Source: Bacteroidales bacterium UBA4417
Lineage (GTDB): Bacteria > Bacteroidota > Bacteroidia > Bacteroidales > UBA4417
Direction: 5' to 3'
Assembly: GCA_002389705.1 (NCBI GenBank)
Contig: DGQJ01000102.1
Coordinates: forward strand, 900 to 7,795
DNA length: 6,896 bases
Shown here: positions 1 through 6,868 of the stretch, piece after piece
Position numbering within the stretch: the stretch's first letter is position 1
Layout: every line of letters starts with the position of its first letter
The notes under the pieces: model-generated
What the model saw: only the letters and a program-made list of their open reading frames with translations
What the model was told of the DNA's origin: nothing
Database searches by the model: none
Made by a program: the position numbers and the translations under genes

Positions 1-242
1 GCATCCTTTTTGGTTTGCTTCATCATTTTTTTTGTTTCCTTGTTTTGATTGGCATAATGTTGCTTGCGCGCTTTTTCGTACTCAGCATCGGCTTTTTTGT
101 TCGCATCCTCCTGCTTTTTTTCAGCCACGGCTTGTTTGTCGCGTTTCAATACCCGGCACGAAGTACCTGCAACAGCAAAAACAGCCAGCATTGCGACCAG
201 GCTGGCAAATATCAAACGGTTTTTAATAATTTCACTGCTCAT
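1..242 (-). CDS. Partial small exported or lipoprotein-like protein, N-terminal 80 residues
   Basis: This reading frame opens with ATG at 242 on the minus strand and runs without a stop to the left edge, so only the N-terminus is seen and the C-terminus is missing. The peptide begins MSSEIIKNR, continues with a hydrophobic stretch (about residues 10-26, rich in L, A, V and F) and reaches GTSC with cysteine at 29. That is a plausible signal peptide with a loose Bacteroidota-style lipobox, although a simple membrane anchor is also possible. After residue 30 the sequence turns strongly charged, dominated by K, E, Q, A and D, with the look of a helical or coiled tail (around QHYANQNKETKKMMKQ, 61-76). 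No enzymatic motif is visible and I do not recognise the family. It is divergent from the lipoprotein gene at 399, with 156 bases between the two starts. The coding call rests on the open frame plus the signal-peptide pattern. Confidence 0.72.
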   Translation of the reverse strand, partial: MSSEIIKNRLIFASLVAMLAVFAVAGTSCRVLKRDKQAVAEKKQEDANKKADAEYEKARKQHYANQNKETKKMMKQTKKD

Positions 243-361
243 ATTTTCTTGATACTTTCAGACGGTGATTTGTCTGCCAATTTTAATTCATACCCATTAC
301 CACACCCGGCTGCCAACGTGCAATTTTAGCATGACCATCACGTTATATCTGACATAAGTAT

Positions 362-369
362 TACTTTTA
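362..369 (+). promoter_or_regulatory. Weak candidate -7 element for the 399-809 gene
   Basis: TACTTTTA matches seven of eight positions of the Bacteroidota -7 consensus TAnnTTTG and lies 29 bases before the start codon. No TTTG-like -33 element is seen about 20 bases upstream, so this is only a tentative assignment. Confidence 0.2.
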
Positions 370-398
370 CAACGAAAAAAAATCACAATAATTACTTT

Positions 399-809
399 AT
401 GCGGAAACTGGCGGCAATAATTCTTTTTTTGATGGTGGTAGCGGGTTGCGGCAAGGATAATCAGCCTCAGATCCCTTATGTGTACGTGAGCCTGCAACTG
501 TACCCCAATTCAATGGATTATATACCAACCGGTGGTTACAAATATATTGACAATGCCGGCTACCGGGGCATTGTGATTTACAGGCTGCTGCCCGACGAGT
601 TCAGAGTTTATGAGCGTTGCTGTCCTTACGATCCTGAAAAAACAGGGGCCCGGGTCAATGTTGAATCTTCGGGAATCACTTGTATTGATCCTGTTTGCTC
701 ATCCAAATTTATTCTTTTCGACGGTACACCTGCCGGCGGCCCCTCTCCTTTCGCACTGATGCAATACCGTTGGTCGTACGATGGCGAAACGCTGCTTGTT
801 TATAATTAG
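399..809 (+). CDS. Lipoprotein with a degenerate, probably cluster-less Rieske-like domain
   Basis: A 136-residue protein with a clear lipoprotein signal: charged MRK, hydrophobic core AAIILFLMV, and lipobox VAGC with the lipidated cysteine at 17. It is therefore probably tethered to a membrane facing the periplasm or surface. The mature part ends with a pattern recalling the Rieske iron-sulfur fold: a CCPYDP turn (74-79), then CIDPVCSSKF (95-104), then DGTPAGGP (108-115) and a closing strand QYRWSYDGETLLVYN. In a functional Rieske centre the two ligand pairs are C-x-H and C-x-x-H. Here the first pair reads C75-P-Y77, and at the second site S101 stands where histidine would follow C100. There is no histidine anywhere in the protein. 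I infer a Rieske-derived fold that no longer binds a [2Fe-2S] cluster; the remaining cysteines (74, 75, 95, 100) could form disulfides. Similar ligand-poor proteins occur in Bacteroidota, but no function is known to me. The upstream start is supported by the intact signal peptide. No close downstream partner gene exists on this strand. Confidence 0.8.
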   Translation: MRKLAAIILFLMVVAGCGKDNQPQIPYVYVSLQLYPNSMDYIPTGGYKYIDNAGYRGIVIYRLLPDEFRVYERCCPYDPEKTGARVNVESSGITCIDPVCSSKFILFDGTPAGGPSPFALMQYRWSYDGETLLVYN

Positions 810-855
810 AGAACCGTTTGTTTTTGCCCGCAGCCACGGATTACAATGGTAAGGA

Positions 856-886
856 TTTTCATTTAACATTCTGCGTTTAATGTTTT
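856..886 (+). repeat. Degenerate intergenic repeat, copy 1
   Basis: A 31-base unit with consensus core ATTTARCATTCTGYGTTTAR followed by TGTTTT. It matches the copy at 981-1011 at 28 of 31 positions, and all three differences are transitions. Bases 862-884 also pair with the inverted copy at 938-960. Confidence 0.7.
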
Positions 887-937
887 TCATTCTCTTCACG
901 GACTTTCCTTTCCTGAATCAATAAACGCAAAACACTG

Positions 938-960
938 AACATTAAATTAAGAATGATAAA
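938..960 (-). repeat. Degenerate intergenic repeat, inverted copy
   Basis: The reverse complement of this 23-base stretch agrees with bases 862-884 of copy 1 at 19 of 23 positions. Its left neighbour (929-941, AAAACACTGAACA) also matches 12 of 13 bases of the reverse complement of the copy at 981-1011, so this copy looks like a rearranged or hybrid unit. Confidence 0.55.
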
Positions 961-980
961 GTAAGGTTGCCCTCATCACT

Positions 981-1011
981 TTTTCATTTAGCATTCTGTG
1001 TTTAGTGTTTT
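981..1011 (+). repeat. Degenerate intergenic repeat, copy 2
   Basis: Second direct copy of the 31-base unit, starting 125 bases after copy 1 and differing from it at three positions only (A/G, C/T, A/G). AT-rich units of this kind suggest a dispersed intergenic repeat family, but whether it recurs in the genome cannot be judged from this window. Confidence 0.7.
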
Positions 1012-1029
1012 AGATTTCTAACCGTATCG

Positions 1030-1052
1030 ATCTGCTTTCCGGAGCAGATTTT
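1030..1052 (+). terminator. Hairpin followed by a short T-run, possible terminator of the lipoprotein gene
   Basis: ATCTGCT (1030-1036) pairs perfectly with AGCAGAT (1043-1049). An inner T-G wobble would leave a UCCG loop of the stable UNCG class. The T-run is only four bases long (1049-1052) and the structure lies more than 200 bases after the stop codon at 809, so a terminator role on the plus strand is tentative. An overlapping alternative stem CGGAG/CTCCG (1040-1044 with 1054-1058) is also possible. Confidence 0.35.
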
Positions 1053-1090
1053 ACTCCGTACACAGGCCTGCAAGATTATATTCATTCTCA

Positions 1091-1123
1091 ATAAAAAAGG
1101 CCATCATTTGCATGACAGCCTTT
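1091..1123 (-). terminator. Intrinsic terminator of ahcY
   Basis: Read on the minus strand, AAAGGCTGTCAT (1123-1112) pairs with ATGATGGCCTTT (1107-1096) to give a continuous 12-base-pair stem with two G-U wobbles. The loop is GCAA, a GNRA tetraloop. The 3' arm runs into six T residues (1098-1093). It begins 26 bases after the ahcY stop codon, as expected for a Rho-independent terminator ending a monocistronic transcript. Confidence 0.88.
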
Positions 1124-1148
1124 CGTGTTTTTTGCTTCAATTTTCGAC

Positions 1149-2570
1149 TTAATACCTGTAATGGTCAGCTTTGTAAGGTCCTTCAACCGGCACCGAAATA
1201 TAAGCAGCCTGTTCGGGCGAAAGTTGGGTAAGTTTAACACCCAGTTGCTCAAGGTGCAAACGAGCCACTTCTTCGTCGAGGTACTTGGGCAGACGATAAA
1301 CGCCAACTTCGTAATTATTTTTCCACAAATCGAGCTGGGCCAGTGTCTGGTTCGAGAATGAATTGCTCATTACAAACGAAGGATGACCGGTAGCACAACC
1401 CAGGTTCACCAGGCGGCCTTCGGCAAGCATAAATATGGAATGCCCGTCGGGGAAAACGTATTTATCAACCTGGGGTTTGATTTCAATTTTCTGAACCCCG
1501 GCCAGGTTATTCAGTTTATCAACCTGTATTTCGTTGTCGAAATGGCCGATATTGCAAACAATAGCCTGGTCCTTCATTTTCATCATGTGCTCCACCGTAA
1601 TTACATCGCGGTTACCGGTAGTAGTAACATAAATATTTCCTTCGTCGAGGGCGTCTTCAACGGTTTTAATTTCAAAACCTTCCATGGCAGCCTGCAGGGC
1701 GCAGATGGGGTCAATTTCGGTAACAATAACGCGGGCTCCGTATGCGCGCATCGATTTAGCGCTTCCTTTGCCTACATCGCCATACCCGCAAACAACAACC
1801 ACTTTACCGGCAAGCATCACGTCGGTGGCACGTTTAATACCATCGGCCAGCGATTCGCGGCAGCCGTAAAGGTTATCGAATTTCGACTTGGTAACCGAGT
1901 CGTTCACGTTAATGGCAGGTACCAGCAGTTCGCCTTTTTCCATCATCTGGTACAGGCGGTGAACCCCGGTGGTGGTTTCTTCCGAAACTCCTTTCCAGTC
2001 GGCAACCACACCATGCCATTTAGTTGGATTTTCAACATAGGTATCGCGCAGCAGGTTCATAATTACCTGTTCTTCAGCGTTCGATCCTTTTTCTTCGAGT
2101 AATTTAGGCTCTTTTTCGGCAGCATATCCTTTGTGGATCAGCAAGGTAGCGTCACCACCATCATCCACAATCAGGTGCGGACCTTTGCCGCCTTCGAAAG
2201 TAAGTGCCTGGTTGGTGCACCACCAGTATTCTTCGAGCGATTCGCCTTTCCAGGCAAAAACAGGGATACCGGCAGCGGCAATGGCAGCAGCGGCATGATC
2301 CTGGGTGGAGAAAATATTACAGCTGGCCCAGCGTACTTCGGCACCCAGTTCGGCCAGGGTTTCGATAAGTACGGCTGTTTGAATGGTCATATGCAGAGAG
2401 CCGGTAATGCGGGCGCCTTTTAAAGGTTTCTGGGCAGCGTATTTTTTACGAATGCTCATCAGGCCGGGCATTTCTTTCTCGGCTATTTCAATTTCCTTGC
2501 GTCCCCAGTCGGCGAGCGCCAGGTCACGTACTTTGTATTTCAAATTTGTGTCGACAGCAAATGGTTCCAT
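1149..2570 (-). CDS. ahcY: Adenosylhomocysteinase (S-adenosyl-L-homocysteine hydrolase)
   Basis: This cytosolic NAD-dependent enzyme reversibly splits S-adenosylhomocysteine, the inhibitory by-product of methyltransferases, into adenosine and homocysteine. The 473-residue protein is complete. Substrate-domain signatures are TGSLHMT with H60, DDGGD (137-141 region) and EETTTGVH with E198. The catalytic block [15 protein letters not shown] carries K228, D232, N233 and C237, matching human K186, D190, N191 and C195. The Rossmann segment [11 protein letters not shown] (261-271) is the NAD site, E285 in TEIDP follows it, and IGHFDNE (H343) closes the active site. The C-terminal tail KADHYRY supplies K467 and Y471, which reach into the partner subunit's NAD site in characterised tetramers. 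At about 40 residues longer than the human enzyme, it has the extra segment near 150-195 typical of many bacterial forms. The ATG at 2570 gives the expected N-terminus and lies 25 bases from a -7 promoter element. It is divergent from metH, which consumes its product homocysteine. Confidence 0.98.
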   Translation of the reverse strand: MEPFAVDTNLKYKVRDLALADWGRKEIEIAEKEMPGLMSIRKKYAAQKPLKGARITGSLHMTIQTAVLIETLAELGAEVRWASCNIFSTQDHAAAAIAAAGIPVFAWKGESLEEYWWCTNQALTFEGGKGPHLIVDDGGDATLLIHKGYAAEKEPKLLEEKGSNAEEQVIMNLLRDTYVENPTKWHGVVADWKGVSEETTTGVHRLYQMMEKGELLVPAINVNDSVTKSKFDNLYGCRESLADGIKRATDVMLAGKVVVVCGYGDVGKGSAKSMRAYGARVIVTEIDPICALQAAMEGFEIKTVEDALDEGNIYVTTTGNRDVITVEHMMKMKDQAIVCNIGHFDNEIQVDKLNNLAGVQKIEIKPQVDKYVFPDGHSIFMLAEGRLVNLGCATGHPSFVMSNSFSNQTLAQLDLWKNNYEVGVYRLPKYLDEEVARLHLEQLGVKLTQLSPEQAAYISVPVEGPYKADHYRY

Positions 2571-2594
2571 ATTATAATCTGATTTTTAGGGGTG

Positions 2595-2602
2595 CAAAGG
2601 TA
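2595..2602 (-). promoter_or_regulatory. Bacteroidota-type -7 promoter element for ahcY
   Basis: On the minus strand this reads TACCTTTG, a perfect match to TAnnTTTG. Transcription would start near 2588-2590, giving a leader of about 20 nt before the ATG at 2570. No convincing TTTG -33 element is present around 2622-2628, so the assignment rests on the -7 match and position. Confidence 0.55.
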
Positions 2603-2903
2603 TAACTTTTTTGTGGAGATATTAACCATAAAAAACACTTATTGTTGATCAGCACGGGGTAGTTATTGCAACCTAAATATCGGAACCCGAATTTGCTGAA
2701 CTTGTGGATTTGGAGCATGCGCTTTTAAACGCTATGTTATGGGTAGATAAAAATATAAAAGTTCATATAGCATAATCTAATTCCGCCGATTTATAAACTT
2801 CAGATAACTTATGTATAGCTATTTTTTCCGTACATTATTGCAATCGCAAATGCCGGCCACTTATAAATAATCGCCACACCACCGCCACTATTCCAGATAT
2901 AGC
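2603..2903. other. AT-rich divergent spacer between ahcY and metH promoters
   Basis: I find no supportable gene here. A nonamer TTATTGCAA occurs twice (2663-2671 and 2835-2843). The second copy overlaps a small dyad TTGC-AATC-GCAA at 2838-2849, about 55 bases upstream of the metH -33 element, where an operator could lie. An open frame of 32 codons (2677-2772) has no good start and is too short to call. Confidence 0.5.
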
Positions 2904-2936
2904 TTGCATACATCTTAAAAAAAACCTATATCTTTG
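2904..2936 (+). promoter_or_regulatory. Promoter of the SAM riboswitch-metH transcript
   Basis: TATCTTTG at 2929-2936 is a perfect TAnnTTTG -7 element. A TTG at 2904-2906, 22 bases upstream, can serve as the -33 element. Transcription would start near 2942-2945, placing the whole riboswitch in a leader of about 250 nt ahead of metH. Confidence 0.72.
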
Positions 2937-2971
2937 CACCTTCAAATATTCCTTTCGTGCAAGCAAGGAGG

Positions 2972-3088
2972 TTTGAGTTATACAGAAGGGCGGAGAGAAC
3001 AGGCTCAGCGAAACCCTGGCAACCACCACCACCCGGTGCGTAAGGTGCCAATACCTGATCCCGCTTTTGCGGGTGATTATAATTGAAG
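2972..3088 (+). promoter_or_regulatory. SAM-I (S-box) riboswitch aptamer
   Basis: The leader contains the conserved S-box core: GGAGAGA (2992-2998), GAAACCCTGGCAACC (3010-3024) and AAGGTGCCAATACC (3042-3055). The helices can be traced. P1 pairs 2976-2982 with 3078-3084 (seven pairs, one G-U) and can extend past one mismatch to 2972/3088. P2 pairs CAGG 3000-3003 with CCTG 3015-3018 above the kink-turn. P3 uses ACC 3025-3027 with GGT 3044-3046. P4 is CCCGC-TTTT-GCGGG (3060-3073). The expected pseudoknot is present as TCAG (3005-3008, P2 loop) with CTGA (3055-3058). The presence of P4 between P3 and P1 favours SAM-I over SAM-IV. Binding of S-adenosylmethionine is expected to repress the metH gene that follows, a standard target of this class. 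The helices were paired by eye, not with a covariance model. Confidence 0.95.
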
Positions 3089-3191
3089 CACACTCCTGCT
3101 CCCTAAACCGGAGAAACTGAATGTGTTAGGTTAAAAACTTCTGCCCTGCTGCTTTGTTTAAGTATGCGGCAGCGTAAAATATATAAAGATT
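3089..3191 (+). other. Riboswitch expression platform / metH 5' leader
   Basis: These 103 bases link the aptamer to the metH start. No GC-rich hairpin followed by a T-run is present, so a standard intrinsic terminator platform is not evident. Two stems compete for one 3' arm: CTGCC (3141-3145) with GGCAG (3168-3172), or GCTGC (3148-3152) with GCAGC (3169-3173). A further weak stem is CTCC (3099-3102) with GGAG (3110-3113). The bases just before the ATG (TAAAATATATAAAGATT) are AT-rich with no Shine-Dalgarno motif, as usual in Bacteroidota. Control at translation or through Rho would fit, but neither is shown. Confidence 0.5.
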
Positions 3192-6100
3192 ATGAGCGAA
3201 AGGAATAATATTTATACAGTTTTGGAAAATCGGGTTTTGGTCCTCGACGGTGCCATGGGAACCATGATACAGCGCTATAAACTGGCCGAACCCGACTACC
3301 GTGGCCAGCGTTTTGCCAGCCATCACATCGACCTGAAAGGTTGCAACGACCTGCTCAGCCTTACCAAACCTACAGTGATCCGCGAAATTCACAGGGCTTA
3401 CCTCGAAGCCGGTGCCGATATTATTGAAACCAACACCTTTAATGCCACCTCCGTTTCGATGGCCGATTACCAGCTCGAGTCCGTTGTTTACGAAATGAAT
3501 GTAGCCTCGGCACAACTTGCTGTTGACGAAGCCACGAAATTTACCGCCCTCAACCCGCAAAAGCCACGTTTCGTAGCCGGCGCCATTGGCCCGACCAGCA
3601 AAACCGCCAGCATGTCGCCTGATGTTAACGACCCCGGCTTCCGCGCCATAAACTACGACCAGCTTAAGGATGCTTACATGGAACAGGTCCGTGGGCTAAT
3701 TGACGGCGGCGTAGATCTGTTGCTGGTTGAAACCATTTTCGATACCCTCAATGCCAAGGCTGCCCTTTACGCCATTAACGAAGTACTTGCCGAAAGGAAT
3801 TTACGCCTGCCGGTGATGGTTTCGGGCACCATAACCGATTTAAGCGGCCGAACCCTTTCGGGCCAGACCCTCGAAGCATTCCTCAACTCGGTTTCGCACA
3901 TTAACCTGCTGAGCGTTGGCTTTAACTGCTCGCTGGGCGCCGAACAACTGAACCCTTTTATCGAAGAACTTTCGCGCAAAGCGCCTTTTTATGTGAGCGC
4001 TTATCCCAATGCCGGCTTACCCAACCAGTTTGGCGAATACGACGAATCGCCGCTGCAGATGGCCAGGCATGTGCATCCGATACTTGTCAACCATTCGGTA
4101 AATATCATCGGCGGATGCTGTGGCACCACTCCCGACCATATCAGGGAACTGTGCAAAATAGCAGAGAAATCGGAACCACGTCATATCCCGGCTGTCGACA
4201 GGCACCTTCGCCTCAGTGGACTGGAGCCGCTGATGGTTTTCGAAAACAGTAATTTTATCAACATTGGCGAACGGACCAATGTGTCGGGATCGAAAAAGTT
4301 TGCACGGCTTATACGCGAAGAAAAATACGACGAAGCGCTTTCGGTTGCCCGCGAACAGGTTGAAGCCGGTGCCCAGGTGCTGGATGTAAACATGGACGAT
4401 GCCCTGCTTGATGCCAAACGCGAGATGACCCGTTTCCTGAACATGCTCATGTCGGAACCCGAAATTGCCAGAGTACCCATTATGATCGACTCATCGAAAT
4501 GGGAGGTAATTGAAGCCGGTTTGAAATGCCTGCAGGGCAAAGCAATTGTGAATTCCATCAGCATGAAAGAAGGCGAAGATGCTTTCAGGGAACATGCACT
4601 TAAAATAAGAAATTATGGCGCCGCCATGGTGGTTATGGCCTTCGACGAACAAGGCCAGGCCAGCACCCTGCCCCGCCGCAAGGAAATATGCCAGCGAGCC
4701 TACAACATCCTGGTGAACGAAATTGGCGTACCTCCCGAAGATATCATCTTCGACCCCAATATCCTGGCTATTGCCACCGGTATTGAAGAACACAACAACT
4801 ACGCCGTCGATTTTATCGAAACCATTAAATGGATCAAGGAAAACCTGCCATTTGCGAAGGTAAGCGGCGGTATAAGCAATCTTTCTTTCTCATTTCGTGG
4901 CAACGATGCGCTTCGCGAAGCCATGCATTCAGCCTTTTTATTCCATGCCATTAAAGCCGGTATGGATATGGGAATTGTAAACGCGGGTAACCTGCCTGTT
5001 TATGATGATATTCCTGCCGATTTGCTTCAACTGATCGAAGATGTGCTTTTCAACCGCCGCCCTGATGCTACGGAAAGGCTGATTGATTATGCCTCGAAAA
5101 TGAAGGCAACCGAAAAAACCGAGGCCGCGGCCAAAGCCTGGCGCAGCCTTCCGGTAAACGAACGCTTGACCTATGCCCTGGTGCATGGACTGGATGCCGA
5201 CGTTGCCGCCGATGTGGAGGAAGCACGCCCGCATTTTGAAAAAGCGCTCGAAGTTATTGAAGGCCCGCTGATGGCCGGCATGAACGTGGTTGGCGATCTG
5301 TTCCAGGCCGGCAAAATGTTCCTGCCCCAGGTTGTGAAAAGTGCCCGCGTGATGAAAAAAGCGGTTGCAACCCTGCTGCCATACATCGAAGCCGAAAAAA
5401 TACAGGGCGAAAACAACAAAGCAGGTAAAATACTGATGGCCACGGTAAAAGGCGATGTGCACGACATAGGTAAAAACATTGTTGGCGTTGTACTTGGATG
5501 CAACAACTACGAGGTAATTGACCTCGGGGTAATGGTGCATGCCGAAAAAATACTCGACGAAGCCATCAAAGAAAATGTTAATCTGATAGGCTTATCAGGA
5601 CTTATTACACCTTCGCTCGAAGAAATGGGATTTGTGGCTTCGGAAATGGAGCGCCGCGGATTCAGCATACCCCTGCTTATCGGCGGGGCAACTACCAGCG
5701 AAATGCATACGGCTGTAAAAATCGCCCCCGAATACAGCCAGCCCGTTGTTCATGTGCGCGATGCATCAAGGGCTACCGGGGTTGTAGCAGCACTGCTTTC
5801 GACTGATGGCAAGCAGTCATTTGTTGATGCCACCAGCCAGAAATACGCCCAACTGCGACACAAACACGAAAGCACCAGGGCAGGCGTAACCTATATTACA
5901 CTTGACCAGGCCCGTAAAAACAGGTTAAAGCCCGACTGGAAAGCCTATGCACCTGTAAAACCTTCGTTTTTGGGTGTAAAACATTTTGAAAACTACCCAC
6001 TGGAAGAAATCAGCCGGTATATCGACTGGACATTCTTTTTCCATGCGTGGAAAATAAACGGGAAATACCCTGCCATTTTCGAAGACCCGTTGAAAGGAAA

Positions 6101-6854
6101 AGAAGCGCGGATTCTTTTTGATGATGCACAGGCTGTGCTCAAACAAATGATAGCCAACAATATGGTACAGGCCAACGGGGTAATCGGCTTTTTCCCTGCT
6201 AAGTCAGCTGGCGACAGTATTGAACTTGCCACAGGAAATAACGAAAGCACCATGCTGCATTTCCTGCGCAACGAAGAGGAAAAGGAACCCGGCATCCCCA
6301 ATCTTTCACTGGCTGATTTTATTGCACCTGCCGAAACCGGCATCAGCGACTACATCGGTTTATTTGCCGTTACTGCCGGTCTGGGTATCGAAAAATGGGT
6401 AAAACATTACGAGGAACAAAACGACGATTATAACGCCATCATGGTTAAAATACTGGCCGACAGGCTTGCCGAGGCTTTTGCCGAGCTGCTGCATCACCGG
6501 GTACGCAAGGAATACTGGGGCTATGCCAAGGACGAAGACCTGACCATCGATGAAATAATCCACGAAGGATATGTAGGCATTCGCCCGGCACCCGGATACC
6601 CCGCCTGCCCCGAGCACAGTGAAAAAGAAACCATTTTCAGCCTGCTCGATGCCAATAAAGCCGGCATTGCCCTTACCGAAAACTATTCGATGTACCCTGC
6701 AGCTTCGGTGAGTGGTTACTATTTTGCAAACCCCGATTCGCAATACTTTGCCATAAGCCGCATCAGCCGTGAACAAGTTGAGGATTATGCAGCCCGCAAA
6801 AACCTTACCGTTAAAGAAGTTGAAAAACTGCTGGCATCGAATTTGAATTACTGA
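3192..6854 (+). CDS. metH: Cobalamin-dependent methionine synthase, full length
   Basis: This cytosolic enzyme transfers the methyl group of 5-methyltetrahydrofolate via cobalamin to homocysteine, giving methionine and tetrahydrofolate. At 1220 residues it matches the four-module E. coli enzyme (1227). Module 1, the homocysteine domain (about 10-325), starts with [10 protein letters not shown] and has zinc ligands C246 (GFNCSLG) and C309/C310 ([10 protein letters not shown]). Module 2, the folate barrel (about 350-620), begins [16 protein letters not shown] and includes LDVNMDD and MIDSSKW. Module 3 is the cobalamin cap (about 640-735) plus the Rossmann domain (745-880), with [12 protein letters not shown] supplying the lower cobalt ligand H757 within D755-x-H757-x-x-G760, then LSGLITPS and GGATTS. 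Module 4, the SAM-binding reactivation domain (about 890-1220), contains [14 protein letters not shown] and [15 protein letters not shown] (from R1131). No key residue is missing and no frameshift is seen. The ATG at 3192 is the only sensible start; no upstream in-frame ATG exists in the leader. Expression is expected to be repressed by SAM through the upstream riboswitch. The gene is divergent from ahcY; whatever follows lies beyond the window. Confidence 0.98.
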   Translation: MSERNNIYTVLENRVLVLDGAMGTMIQRYKLAEPDYRGQRFASHHIDLKGCNDLLSLTKPTVIREIHRAYLEAGADIIETNTFNATSVSMADYQLESVVYEMNVASAQLAVDEATKFTALNPQKPRFVAGAIGPTSKTASMSPDVNDPGFRAINYDQLKDAYMEQVRGLIDGGVDLLLVETIFDTLNAKAALYAINEVLAERNLRLPVMVSGTITDLSGRTLSGQTLEAFLNSVSHINLLSVGFNCSLGAEQLNPFIEELSRKAPFYVSAYPNAGLPNQFGEYDESPLQMARHVHPILVNHSVNIIGGCCGTTPDHIRELCKIAEKSEPRHIPAVDRHLRLSGLEPLMVFENSNFINIGERTNVSGSKKFARLIREEKYDEALSVAREQVEAGAQVLDVNMDDALLDAKREMTRFLNMLMSEPEIARVPIMIDSSKWEVIEAGLKCLQGKAIVNSISMKEGEDAFREHALKIRNYGAAMVVMAFDEQGQASTLPRRKEICQRAYNILVNEIGVPPEDIIFDPNILAIATGIEEHNNYAVDFIETIKWIKENLPFAKVSGGISNLSFSFRGNDALREAMHSAFLFHAIKAGMDMGIVNAGNLPVYDDIPADLLQLIEDVLFNRRPDATERLIDYASKMKATEKTEAAAKAWRSLPVNERLTYALVHGLDADVAADVEEARPHFEKALEVIEGPLMAGMNVVGDLFQAGKMFLPQVVKSARVMKKAVATLLPYIEAEKIQGENNKAGKILMATVKGDVHDIGKNIVGVVLGCNNYEVIDLGVMVHAEKILDEAIKENVNLIGLSGLITPSLEEMGFVASEMERRGFSIPLLIGGATTSEMHTAVKIAPEYSQPVVHVRDASRATGVVAALLSTDGKQSFVDATSQKYAQLRHKHESTRAGVTYITLDQARKNRLKPDWKAYAPVKPSFLGVKHFENYPLEEISRYIDWTFFFHAWKINGKYPAIFEDPLKGKEARILFDDAQAVLKQMIANNMVQANGVIGFFPAKSAGDSIELATGNNESTMLHFLRNEEEKEPGIPNLSLADFIAPAETGISDYIGLFAVTAGLGIEKWVKHYEEQNDDYNAIMVKILADRLAEAFAELLHHRVRKEYWGYAKDEDLTIDEIIHEGYVGIRPAPGYPACPEHSEKETIFSLLDANKAGIALTENYSMYPAASVSGYYFANPDSQYFAISRISREQVEDYAARKNLTVKEVEKLLASNLNY

Positions 6855-6868
6855 GCGCGAAGAGGGCT

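Larger units (their letters stand above)
810..1148. other. Convergent intergenic spacer with repeats and two hairpins
   Basis: This spacer lies between the ends of the lipoprotein gene (plus) and ahcY (minus). I see no credible coding sequence in it. It holds three copies of a degenerate short repeat (856-1011), a hairpin at 1030-1049 and the ahcY terminator at 1091-1123. Confidence 0.7.

Noticed and set aside
15..329. A 104-codon plus-strand frame at the left edge, rich in phenylalanine
   Set aside because: It is the complement of the lysine-rich minus-strand gene at 1-242: AAA/AAG codons read backwards give TTT/CTT. The minus-strand frame has a proper start and signal peptide.
1383..2102. 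A 239-codon plus-strand frame opposite ahcY
   Set aside because: It lies entirely antisense to an unmistakable ahcY gene, and its peptide has no recognisable motif; it is a shadow of the ahcY codon pattern.
2571..2600. A possible SAH riboswitch in front of ahcY
   Set aside because: The predicted ahcY leader is only about 20 nt long and contains no structured conserved core.
2677..2775. A 32-codon open frame (ending ...MLWVDKNIKVHIA) with protein-like wording in the divergent spacer, possibly a gene remnant
   Set aside because: It has no start codon until 2734, a stop just before it, and a length expected by chance in AT-rich DNA; there is no recognisable family.
2835..3032. A 65-codon minus-strand frame across the metH promoter and riboswitch
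   Set aside because: It overlaps the conserved S-box core and a perfect promoter element; the peptide is low-complexity and shows no family signature.
4938..5540. A 200-codon minus-strand frame inside metH
   Set aside because: It is antisense to the metH cobalamin-binding region, whose conserved motifs are intact on the plus strand; it has the H/F/V/N-rich composition typical of antisense translation.
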